This document shows, piece by piece, positions 37,304 through 46,945 of a stretch of 64,000 nucleotides of DNA. Position 1 is the first letter of the stretch, and each line of letters opens with the position of its first letter. Under the pieces are notes generated by a model, which searched no databases, had not been told where the DNA came from, and saw only the letters and a program-made list of their open reading frames with translations. A program made the position numbers and the translations under genes. Source of the stretch: Rhyacophila brunnea (Eukaryota > Arthropoda > Insecta > Trichoptera > Rhyacophilidae); assembly GCA_022495005.1 (NCBI GenBank), contig JAGYXB010001600.1, positions 496,001-560,000 of the forward strand. Direction: 5' to 3'.

Positions 37304-39032
37304 CAGAGTTAGAAATGGAACCGGAACCGGAACCCTGGATTCTGAATCTTGAGAACCGGAAACAGGAGTTTCATTATCCTCATATTTAAGGTCATCATTC
37401 ATTTGTGGAAACTGGATACAATAATTAATATTATGTTATTGTAGATTACGGTGTAATAATTAAAAAAAAGTATGTTTGAATGTTTACAAATTGTTTTGAC
37501 CATATACCACACTTGGTAAGAATCTATTGAAAAAATAGTAAAGATATATTGAGATATGAAACTAAAATAAAATATAACTATGTAGTAGTGACGAAGAGTG
37601 ACTTTTGGAAGTAGGTAACTAGGTTATGGGGGTTACAGTACATATTATGTGGGTCATACTTACAGGACTTATAAGAAGATAATACCTTATTATAATAATA
37701 TTGAACATAAATAATTTGAAAACATTCTAGTGGGTAAATGCATGAGATTTTTTCAAATTATATTCAATATCGATACCTTCCTAACTTACTTATATGTAGT
37801 AACAACTCAAAATACATTTTTCTAAAATAGTGGCGTTTGAAAATTTTGCACAAATTGTCATTTCAATGTCTTGATTTTTGATGTAAATGTGTTTATTTTT
37901 TATTTAATTCAAATGAACTTAGCAATGCATATCGGAATTTTACAGTATAGCAAATAATCGACCCAGACATTACTGTTTATAATTGAATTAATGAGTAATC
38001 CCAAAAAGGGTGAATAACTATTCAATTTTATGACCCGTTATAAAAAAATTGTTTATTTTTTTGTTGGCATTATTAACTTAAAACCTTAAAATTTTCATTT
38101 GTTTCCGTATAGAAATAAGATATCGATATATCTATAGAATATTACATTCTCAAATCTTATGAAGTATTCTTTGAATAAAAGAAATAGGTCATTAAATTAT
38201 TAGCAAGTGCAAGTACCTACGTTATAAAAACTAAATGTTTAGAAAGATCCGTGACGTCAGTTAGTAAAAGAATTTAATTGATAGGTACCTTATACCTTAG
38301 ATATAATTCGACAACTATTGTATTATACTATTACAAATCCTAACTGGATGCTGAGGTTCCAATTTTTGACTTGATGGTACTGAGTCCTGGAACAGAACCC
38401 TATGTAGCTGTCAGTATATTAGTGATCAAATATCTATTTTTAATGTATCAAATTATTCGACCGCAATAATAAATTCCCAAGGGACTCATATGCCGATAAA
38501 TAACTGTTTACTTGAATCAGAAAATTGATTGGCGACAATAAATACGATATCGCAATGGAAAATTAGTCTAATATCCATTTCCATAGTATCATATTATTAT
38601 ATTATGACTGTAATAATAAATAAAATTCACAGCTACTCGAATTTAAATCGCTGACTCGTTCAATATAATTATGTACTAGAATATAATGTTTAGGTATTAC
38701 TTTCGACTGTATAAATTACGAATAATGATTTATCAAAATGTCACTCGAATATACGTTTCCAGTCTGTTACCATCGCAGTCTCTATATCGCTTCGCCCAAC
38801 ATCTGATTGCACCGAGATGCGGACCTCGGATTCGTACCTATCATAAGTTTAGTATTGTAACATAACTGCTGTAACATACTATTGTACCAACCGTCACACC
38901 TAATAAAACTCGCTCCTGCACACATCTTCGACTTCTTCATCATCATCCTCGAACCCCAAACCTATTATATTTTTTTACTGGAACCGAACCCAGAACCTAA
39001 GCTTTAAAATAATGGGGGTGCAAACAGCTCTG
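37304..39032. mobile_element. hAT-6, putative non-autonomous hAT-like element
   Basis: The ends cagagtt... and ...agctctg form short imperfect inverted repeats, and the element is flanked by a perfect 8-bp TSD aaggtgca (37296-37303 and 39033-39040). Subterminal ggaaccggaacc words near 37317-37365 have counterparts ggaaccgaaccc near 38983-39000. The 1.7-kb interior is AT-rich, has no transposase frame and includes a family G fragment near 38100-38240. The TSD makes the case; the short TIRs leave some doubt. Confidence 0.65.
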
Positions 39033-39040
39033 AAGGTGCA

Positions 39041-40130
39041 TGTGCATCAATAATTTAGGACACTGCAGCGGACAAAGCGATGGCGGTATGCATGCACTGA
39101 ACAAAACCTCCTTCGTGACAGACCACAGGCCGACCTGTCTTATCTCCCAACTTTATCTAATCACTTGGATAATTATTATTTACTAGGCAAAATGATAATG
39201 ATATGAAATAATACCTATAACGTTTCGCGGAAATAATGCCAGTAAAATAGCAAAATATAACTTATAAAAGAATTGATTACTCATGCAGTAAGACAGCGGT
39301 TTTTAAACTGATTCGCTTGACGGTTCCCGTAGTGTAAAAAGTTTTTTTCGTGGCGCCATAAAAAAGTACATCTGTTTGATGGTTACTCTGCTATACACAT
39401 TAACAGATAATAAATGCTAACTAAGATAGACTTAGAGCTTATTCAAAAAACTATTAGATACCTAGGTACTGTCACCATGACGACTGAAGCATTGTCGTGC
39501 AATCACTATTTATAATAATAACCCATCCTTGTCTCACCATCCTTGACTTAAAGTCTGTTGTAAAGCATTTAGATACAAATGATGTCTCAATCTGTACATA
39601 ATTGTCATAACTGACCGTAGCAGGCACCTAATAATTAAAATAGTGGCCTATTTTTTATAATTCTGTAACACTTAATAATACAATGATAATGTTTGAATAA
39701 ACGTATGCTGCGCAGCCACTTTCCTTTTTTTTATTCAGAAAGATTTTTATCAGCAAATTTGAATGACTGGAGTTTATTTTAAAAAAACCTGTTGCGACCT
39801 AGGGCGCCGCGGCGGACACTTATAAAACCTCTGCATTAAAAATATCTTGATTGCCAATATAGATAGCCTTATAATAATACAAAAGGTTGTGGAAAAAATG
39901 GATTTTAATGCGAAATTTATTATAATTATTAATCCACTTTTTTGTAACCAAGTAATAATTAACTATTTTTTTAGATGATGATATTTTACGTCATTTACGT
40001 TAGCTAATTAACCATCACTTTGTCATCACGTTCATCATCGAAATGATTCAAGTACAAACTTGTATAATGTAATAAAATCCTAGAGCATTTTTTCTAGGGT
40101 CGGCTTCCAGGTATCCTTCACCAATGGTAG
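39041..40130. other. No gene seen
   Basis: AT-rich, unassigned; a short GC patch (ctagggcgccgcggcgg) lies near 39800. Confidence 0.45.
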
Positions 40131-40415
40131 CAGTAGCAAAGGGTGAAGATTGACTGTGAATATTTGACATAAATAGTTCACACTAAACTTTATCAGCCAT
40201 GCTTATTTGTTTTTATTGCACTGAGAATAAAAACTACAAAAGGTGCTGGTTAGATTTAAAAAATCAATTAAACCACCATGGTGGAGGTAGGCTGTGGCGA
40301 TCCGACAAAAATAGTGTACATTTTGTCATACTTATTGTTTTCATTGAATTAAAAGTACAAATTGCAGATGGTGTTATTTAGTTTTTCTTAAATTCATGTT
40401 ACCCCCTGCCTAAAC
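40131..40415 (+). mobile_element. Foldback element C1, left arm
   Basis: Starts cagtagcaaagggtga, a diverged form of the family end cagtggcgaagggtggag. It contains two tandem versions of the family unit (…atagt.cacactaaacttt… then ggtggaggtaggctgtgg…), each ending near cctaaaccaaa. The matching right arm is at 43490-43606. Everything between is explained by later insertions. Confidence 0.7.
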
Positions 40416-40424
40416 CAAATCATT

Positions 40425-40515
40425 ATAAAAATTCTAATGGATTTCAAATTTGTACTATTTCATTTGAGTCGTTTTTGGCGACCCGGGCCTTTCGGCATCT
40501 TCAGGCACTGTGTAC
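40425..40515 (+). repeat. Family E hairpin, left arm
   Basis: aattctaatggattt, catttgagtcgtttttggcg and tttcggcatcttcaggcact are complementary to 43290-43385. The arm is cut at ctgtgtac (40508-40515), which is exactly the TSD of hAT-1. The original hairpin can be followed on the other side at 43230. Confidence 0.85.
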
Positions 40516-40813
40516 CAGTGGCGCACCCAGGATTTATTATTGGGGGGGGCCGAAGGAGGAGAATGGAAATTAGTTCCATAGGCTCTTTTCTGCTTCATAT
40601 AAATATTTTTACATAATTTCACAATACACGGCGATATATTTGTACAGTTTCTCCTAGTTTTTATTAAATTGGAGGCATAGTGGCGGTAACCGTTGAGCGT
40701 GTCATCAGCGACTGGCGGATTGGAAGTGAACAGCGACCATGCTGGACATGTGTACCTAGTATGCTTAAACATTACTTAAATAATATCGGCTGTGCTACCC
40801 GCTTGGTCTAGAG

Positions 40814-41473
40814 CAGTGTTTCCCAAAGTGTGGTACGCATACCCCCTGGGGTACGGGAATAGTTTGGTGGGGGTACGCGCTGCAACGGTTTATGGGTACG
40901 CCTGGTGCAACAAGCATTAATATAACATCCATGCTAGAAGGTTTATCGCATGCGGAAGAAGAGCAATTGTTGGAATTATTAGCTTCAGACGGATTCTTCA
41001 GGAGTGTACTTAAACATCATTTAGGTTGCAAATGCAACATTTGTATCCAGTTTTAACAGAGAAATTCCTGAAATACATTGCCCTTTTCAACTTCATATCT
41101 ATGTGAAGTTGCTTTTTCGGCATTTGTAGACATTAAGTCAAAAAAAGGAACAGCCTTTGGGTGTGGAACCGCATCTCAGATTAAAATTAATAACCAGGGA
41201 ACCAAATTATGATGATCTGTAGTTTCAACATAAATAATTTCATCCTTCTCATGGTTTATAATGAATGTTATTTTTTATAATATAACTTTTATTTATATTT
41301 TATTATGAATGAATTTTATTTTTCGTTTATTATTATTTTGTTTATGTACTACAAAAGGAATATATTTTGATTGTTATTAAAGTACTTATATGCATTTTTC
41401 TTTGACGAGGAGTACTCAGTGTTACGAAAATTATAGAAGGGGTACGCAGATGTAGAAAGTTTGGGGAACACTG
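40814..41473 (+). mobile_element. hAT-2, nested in hAT-1
   Basis: Inverted ends cagtgtttcccaaa / tttggggaacactg with a perfect 8-bp TSD gtctagag (40806-40813 and 41474-41481). The 660-bp element has kept the 3' end of a transposase gene (see the pseudogene at 40931-41222), so it looks like an internally deleted copy of an autonomous hAT. Confidence 0.92.
40931..41222 (+). pseudogene. hAT transposase C-terminal remnant (in hAT-2)
   Basis: Frame pieces read MLEGLSHAEEEQLLELLASD, then TSYLCEVAFSAFVDIKSKK, then after a frameshift KEQPLGVEPHLRLKLITREP and a stop at 41220-41222. 'TSYLCEVAFS...IKSKK' is the signature of the hAT C-terminal dimerisation region as seen in ZBED5/SCAND3-like transposases (family knowledge). 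No zinc-finger BED domain or DDE residues are visible, and at least one frameshift plus an in-frame stop prevent function. Confidence 0.8.
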
Positions 41474-41778
41474 GTCTAGAGAGCTACAATATTTATGCCG
41501 AATTCCACCGAAAAAAATGTTCTTTTGATTTACACCACCACTGTAGTGGGTGTAGTCGTTATTTTCGCCGAATGTTTATCGCAGATTTCTTGTTTTTTAA
41601 TATTGAGGTTCCAACATATTAATTGAAAATGGACAAAAAAAGTATTATTGCATTTAAATTATACACGACCTACTCAATACAACACAGCCTAATATCTCGT
41701 TTATCGGTATTTTGTCTATTGCACTCGGTGTACCTACACCATGGCCCCCACATCCTGAAACGGGCTCTCAGGCTAGGG

Positions 41779-42604
41779 CAGTGGTCGGCAAACTGCGGCT
41801 CTTTGGCCCCTTGAGTGCGGCTCTGCCACAGATGCTCTCTGCCATATTTGACATGGCTACAAAGAAGAAGCAAAGAAAATGGAAGAGGATAACCGTAAAT
41901 GTAATGTTGAATAGACCGAAACTTCGCGTTTATTCAAAACTTAAATGGCTTACCGACCTGTATTTATGTGTCGAGAAAAATTGGCGCATTCAAATTTAGA
42001 GAGATACTACAACTAAAAACTCGTAATTTTGCGCTAAATATTCTGTCGATGATCAAGGAAGAAAGCAGCTGAGGAGAAGAGTCAAGAAAAATAAAGTTCT
42101 GTATTTAATTAGGTACTGAATAAAATCTTTCAACAATGTTAATATTGAAAGTTTTGTGGTTAGTAAAAAGATTTCCAAGAGAGGAAATCAAGAGTAAATT
42201 GAGATATCGATTTATTGATGAGAACCTGGAATCGTGCTTAAAATTAAATCAACAACATACGAACCTGACTTAACCCAAACTTTACAAGGAGATGCAAGGC
42301 CATTATTGACATTGAGTTTGTCAGTCATTGTCATGATTCAATTCTATGGATACTTTACTTACAATTTAATTTTATTAATAAATAAGATCATTATTACGTA
42401 TGATATTCAGTTTTATTCAGTGTACCTACCTATAATTTAATTAGGACTTAAAACTTTGACTAAAGTCTATTAAGTAAATTAGCAGTGTACTTCTTACTAC
42501 CTACGTATATAATTTAAGTTTAAAAAATTTGGCTCTCAAAAGAAATCTCAATCGTTATACTGTTGATATTTGGATCTATTGACTTATGAGTTTGCCGACC
42601 ACTG
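41779..42604 (+). mobile_element. hAT-3, nested in hAT-1
   Basis: Terminal inverted repeats cagtggtcggcaaact / agtttgccgaccactg (16 bp, identical) with a perfect 8-bp TSD ggctaggg (41771-41778 and 42605-42612). The 826-bp body retains a decayed piece of transposase near its 3' end. The ends differ in sequence from hAT-1 and hAT-2, so this is a third family. Confidence 0.93.
42181..42310 (+). pseudogene. hAT transposase C-terminal remnant (in hAT-3)
   Basis: Reads EEIKSKLRYRFIDENLESCL, then in a shifted frame KSTTYEPDL. 'IKSKxRxRxxDExLxxCL...TxYxPD' is the C-terminal tail of GTF2IRD2/ZBED-like hAT transposases (family knowledge). A frameshift near 42240 breaks it, and the upstream catalytic part is missing. 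Confidence 0.75.
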
Positions 42605-43229
42605 GGCTAGGGTATTTGACGGGCCCCCTATCCACCGCTTAGATTAAGGGCAGTGTGAAACACTACATTAACGTTTTTCAGATTGTGTTTTAGTTCAAAT
42701 TGAGGGTACTTATACAGTGAATTATTGGCGATTTTCAATACATCAACTTTAATAATGGATCAGAAAATATATTGGACAATTATATAAATTAAAATGTTCA
42801 CAGTCATCAAGTATAATAGCGCCGCAGGCGACTTTTTTTACTATTAAAGCTAACTTATGATGTATGTTTATCTCACTTATCTGGTCAACCCGACACGCCG
42901 GGCCCCCCACAGCCCGGACCCCCAGGCTAGAGCCCTGTCAACCCTCCCCAGCCATGACCTATACCACTCCGGAATTTGGGTGGACACCGAGAATTTCATT
43001 AAGGAACGGATTTCTAAAAAACCTGACATTAGTGTTTCGAAATTTTTGTATTAGAAATTTTACTAAAAAGGGTGCTGGAGCATTACAAATCATTTTTTGC
43101 CGTGTTGCTTGTCTAAGCCCAAGGTATAGTTTATTGGCTTTCGATTTCAATGTGTAAAATCATTCTGATGATTTTCATATTTTGGGGGGGGGGCAAGGCC
43201 CCCTGCCCCCCCCCCTGGGTGCGCCACTG

Positions 43230-43416
43230 CTGTGTACACTCACCAATAGGCAAATAAGCACTTTTGACCACAGCAATTTTGGTGAGTGTACACAGTGCCT
43301 GAAGATGCCGAAAGGCGAAACCCAGGTTGCCAAAAACGACTCAAATAGAATAGTAAAAAACTTAAATCCATTAGAATTTAAATTTAAATTCCATCAAGTA
43401 CCATCGGTGTATAAGT
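43230..43416. repeat. Family E hairpin, loop and right arm
   Basis: Continues the hairpin interrupted by hAT-1: an inner small stem (ctgtgtacactcaccaa at 43230 with ttggtgagtgtacacag at about 43280), then the right arm (gcctgaagatgccgaaaggc, acgactcaaatagaatagt, atccattagaatt). The right end attccatcaagtac also occurs at about 59925. Without hAT-1, E would be about 280 bp. Confidence 0.85.
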
Positions 43417-43489
43417 ATTAATATTCAAATCATAATAGATACTTTAGATATTTTGACATATTTTTAGGTATTAACTAACACTATAATAT

Positions 43490-43606
43490 GCAAAGTCTTA
43501 GTTCAATGAAAACAAATACCTACGTATGACTGATAAAGTTTAGTGTGCACTATTTTTGTCGAATCTCAACAGCCTACCAACAGCCTACCTCTACCCTTCG
43601 CCACTG
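43490..43606 (-). mobile_element. Foldback element C1, right arm
   Basis: cttagttcaatgaaaacaaa, tttagtgtgcactatttttg and a partly duplicated acagcctacc lead to the end acccttcgccactg at 43606. This is the inverted counterpart of the arm at 40131. The flanks (aatggtag on the left, gtaggtag on the right) agree at only 5 of 8 positions, so the TSD has decayed or been overwritten. Confidence 0.7.
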
Positions 43607-43730
43607 GTAGGTAGCTACCTACGTATTACTTATTGTAGTGACACAACGTGATGTACAAATCTACTTGGGTGGGGAATTTTAAACATATCACCGTGTGCAA
43701 TCACTATGAGAATGATTACTACAGGCTGTC

Positions 43731-44100
43731 CTAATATCCGGAGTTCAGATCTTTAGCTCTAATAACAACATTAATGACTCTGACCGGAAGTGGATTTTTC
43801 ATTTCGAGCGATCCTCCCATTTCCTCGGTCGTCGACCCGCGACTGCTTGTTCCGACCAGTCGCATGCTGACAATGGACAGGAAGTCAGGCATCTCTCCCG
43901 CGGTGGTAGATGATGGTGCCCAGTGATGACTCCGCGGCGATGCGACAGGAAGCCGACGCCACGCGCCGCCTGGCGTCCACGTGAGGAATTACACGTGCGG
44001 TTGATAATTCGCGCCAATACCGGATATTGAATCGATCGGAACGAATTAAGAAGATTTTCAACGCAGTCGTAGTATTTGACCGAGACAACATATCTGTATA
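43731..44100 (-). other. CpG-rich open patch, possible exon or promoter
   Basis: A GC- and CpG-rich island in AT-rich DNA. On the minus strand the ATG at 43892 opens a 53-codon frame starting MPDFLSIVSMRLVGTSSRGS and ending at TAG 43733-43731. The same frame is open upstream to about 43996. Other frames are also open (for example 43799-44017). I recognise no domain and see no convincing splice pair. It could be a first exon with promoter, or unannotated repeat sequence. Confidence 0.25.
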
Positions 44101-44104
44101 TCTA

Positions 44105-44960
44105 TCTAAATTACCTACGAAATATTAATTTTATTCTTAGTAAGGGAAACCGTGCCATTATGAAACCATTTTTATATCAAAATATTGATCTTGTACCTAT
44201 AATGAAAATAATTATATAGCTTATTATTATTAAGGCGATACCTGTACCTACTAGAGGCACCTAGCGAACAAATACGAAGCTTATAATTTGAGATATTTTA
44301 TGATAATTTACAATGTAAACTGTATTAATTAATAAACATGTAGGTACCTGTCTGAAAAACAGTAAAAAGAAAAAAATATTTACAATTAAATATATATTAA
44401 GTAAAAGATAAAGTTGCAATTGTAAAGGAATGGTAAAAGGATTTCAAGTTACACAATATATTTATATTTTTATAAAAATCGATGTTTATAAGTATTTAGG
44501 AATATAAAAAAACACTAAAACTATGAATTAGTGAAAAATCTTAACGAAAAAACATAGAAAACTAAATTTTAATAATACATATGATAATAAAGATGGGGTC
44601 CTTTGAAAAATTAAAAATTTATAACATTTTTTTACAATTGTAAGTTTGACTTCAAATAAAAAATATTTTTCATTTTAATGTTTTCAGATACAGCTTTATT
44701 AATTAATACAGTTTTAATTGCTAAATTATCAAAAAAATGACTGAAATTGCAAGCTTCGTATTTTTCCGCTAGGTGTCTCTGTTAGGTAAAGGTATCGCCT
44801 TAAATAGTGTATTTTAATTAAACACTTGACGACTTTCTTCAATTCCCGGGAAATATTGCCGTTTTACGATTAAAAATATAGTAGGTACCTATAAGACGTA
44901 TAAATTATAGGTAGGTAACAATAATCTATATCATTTATATTTTACCATAGGTAAATGGAC
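44105..44960. other. AT-rich; no gene
   Basis: A stretch with inverted words gcgatacctgtacctact...cctagcg (44234-44262) and cgctaggtgtctctgttagg...ggtatcgcctt (44768-44803) suggests the ends of an unnamed inverted-repeat element of about 0.57 kb. The interior is very AT-rich, without an ORF. Confidence 0.45.
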
Positions 44961-44969
44961 ATATTACCA

Positions 44970-45052
44970 TAAAATGCTGATAAGCGAAACCCAGGTCGCT
45001 AAAAACGATTCAAATGGAATAGTACAACATTTAAATACTTAATTAGAATTTC
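44970..45052 (-). repeat. Family E arm fragment
   Basis: gctgataagcgaaacccagg, cgctaaaaacgattcaaatgg and aatagtac match the right arm of E at 43300-43360. Single arm only. Confidence 0.6.
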
Positions 45053-45464
45053 GAAAAAAGTCGGTAAATTATTGCAAAGCTTTTTTTCCAGGCCTATTAA
45101 TAACTACAATACCATATTACGAACGAGAAGATGAAAAAACTGGTTAGTGCTTTTTGTAAAGCCCACTTTTCAAGTTTATTAATTAAAACGTATTAGCTGG
45201 AGCTTTTGAGTTGCCATAATCGTCTTAGAGGCGCGTACGTCTGCCATCTACCGGAATGTAATGGAACGCAACGTATGGGGATTATGTTTTTGTCATACAA
45301 TAATAATTCGATTTGTTTACATGCAGAAAATTAATAGTGGTGGAGGAAAAGGAAAAAATTTGCACTTGATGCATTTCTGTGCTTCAGTTTAACAAAGTTT
45401 TATGGAAGATGTTTTACGTTTTTTAAAGTGGCTAAATTGTTAGTAGGAAACATTACGAATAACA

Positions 45465-45704
45465 ATAAGTATGACTGAAAAAGTGTACATTATTTTTGTC
45501 GGATCTTCACTTAGGCAGTGGCCATCTGATATTTAGGTACGATTATGGTTTGGTCTAGACAGGGCTTAATTTAATTTTAAAAACTAACCAATACCATCTG
45601 CAATTTGCATTCTTGTTAAAAGAAAACAAATAAGTTTGACTGATAAAGTTTTGCTTGCACTATTAATGTCGGATCTCCAAAACCTACTCCACCCTTTGCC
45701 ACTG
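45465..45704 (-). mobile_element. Foldback element C2, single right arm
   Basis: Two tandem versions of the C unit in reverse orientation. The first ends in cttcacttaggcagtggcc; the second runs through ttggtctagacagggcttaa, caataccatctgcaatttgc and gactgataaagttttg to the terminal ccaccctttgccactg at 45704. No left arm was found nearby. Confidence 0.65.
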
Positions 45705-45711
45705 GCACAGA

Positions 45712-45900
45712 ACAGATAATAAATAGAATTCCGATAGGCTACATTCAATACGCTACACTTTGAGGGTTTTGAATGTGTGAGTGTCCTACGAAAATGAAAC
45801 ACGCATTAGGCACGTGTAATACAACAATACGTATTAAATGAGCGTCAATGCATAAACCGAGAGCAGTTGTCAGTATTCGACGTATGACGTATTCTCGACA
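45712..45900 (-). repeat. Family H copy 2
   Basis: The reverse complement shares ordered blocks with 31800-32000 (tttcattttcgtaggacact, cacacattcaaaaccct, gaattctattta). Beyond it, aataatgggaactgaaatac on the minus strand near 45960-45975 also occurs near 56476-56500. Non-coding, class unknown. Confidence 0.5.
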
Positions 45901-45904
45901 CGTG

Positions 45905-46590
45905 TTTTTTCCTTACTCGAGAACGGTTACCTGCGACTCCTTACCCGTTAGGTATTTCAGTTCCCATTATTTTTGAGTTCCCTGGCCACTGGTATCTACA
46001 TATCTGCTACCAACATTTTAAGAAAGTACCTAAACAAGCCACCAGATTTTAATTAAATAACAATAATAACTGAATTAAAACAAGCTTACGTTATACGTTT
46101 AAAAGGAAAGCGCTAAAAGCTAAGATGAAAGCTCTAAGCTACCAACATAAGTATATCCCCCATCCGGAAAAGTGTCATTCGATATAATGAAGACAAAGCT
46201 AGAGACATAAAGAGAAAAATGTTTCCCGGTAAAAAATAAATGAAGCACATAATGCACGTCTCGCAGGTATGTATTTTTGTATAAGCTTTCTGTAATGCTT
46301 CAAAGAAAATATATGTATTATTAGAAGGTACATAAGATCATTATATAACATAATTATTGTATTAGGTATAATAGGTACTGAGTATACATAGTCTAACGTC
46401 TTGGATATGTGTAATAAGCCGATGTATAAAAAACACTATCGTGATGAACGCAATTTAACATAGTTTACTGATAAAATTAATTTTAAATAATCAATACGTA
46501 CTACCCACTCATCTAAAACATAAAAAGTAGTTCAGATTAAAAAATAACCGTGTATCCATTGATGAAATTCGTCTTATTAATAATATATAT
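45905..46590. other. No gene seen
   Basis: AT-rich flank of the retrotransposon. One copy of its target sequence, aagggtattttt, ends this interval (46592-46603). Confidence 0.5.
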
Positions 46591-46603
46591 TAAGGGTATT
46601 TTT

Positions 46604-46640
46604 CAGTCGGAAGCCAACAGCGGTGGAGTGAGGTTGTACA
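46604..46640 (+). promoter_or_regulatory. Inr + DPE internal promoter of the retrotransposon
   Basis: tcagtc spans the element boundary and matches the arthropod initiator TCA(+1)GTY with A+1 at 46605. At +28 to +33 (46632-46637) ggttgt fits the downstream promoter element consensus RGWYVT exactly. No TATA box is needed. The spacing is the one required for Inr/DPE promoters of Drosophila non-LTR elements (established knowledge); activity here is inferred. Confidence 0.65.
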
Positions 46641-46945
46641 ACTTCGCTTGCGTATTCGGGACGATATTCGCCTGGTTACTCGCGAACGGTTATAAATACG
46701 GGATACAACAAAAATAATATTGTTTGTAAATGAATTTGACAATAAACTCAACATGTGTGGTCCCATGTGATTTTGAAAATCAGTGCCAGTGCTTGAGAAA
46801 AAGTGAAAAATATTTATTGTTGCACGGATAGTGCACTTTGTGCGGGGAGTGCGTCAAACGCTGTGAAGCGAGGGGTTATCCACACTGTTTTTTGTTCACA
46901 CTGTTGCGCGAATTCCAAGACCGCGTGAACGGCAAAAGCAATAAA

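Larger units (their letters stand above)
40516..43229. mobile_element. hAT-1, host of two nested hAT elements
   Basis: Terminal inverted repeats cagtggcgcacccagg / cctgggtgcgccactg (16 bp, identical) with a perfect 8-bp TSD ctgtgtac (40508-40515 and 43230-43237). Next to the ends are G-runs and C-runs, as in many hAT families. After removing the two nested elements (40814-41473 and 41779-42604) about 1.2 kb remain, without an intact transposase. A part near 42825-42955 has a relative at 13640-13800. Confidence 0.92.

Noticed and set aside
40131..43606. 8-bp TSD for foldback C1
   Set aside because: Flanks aatggtag and gtaggtag agree at only 5 positions; not reported as a TSD.
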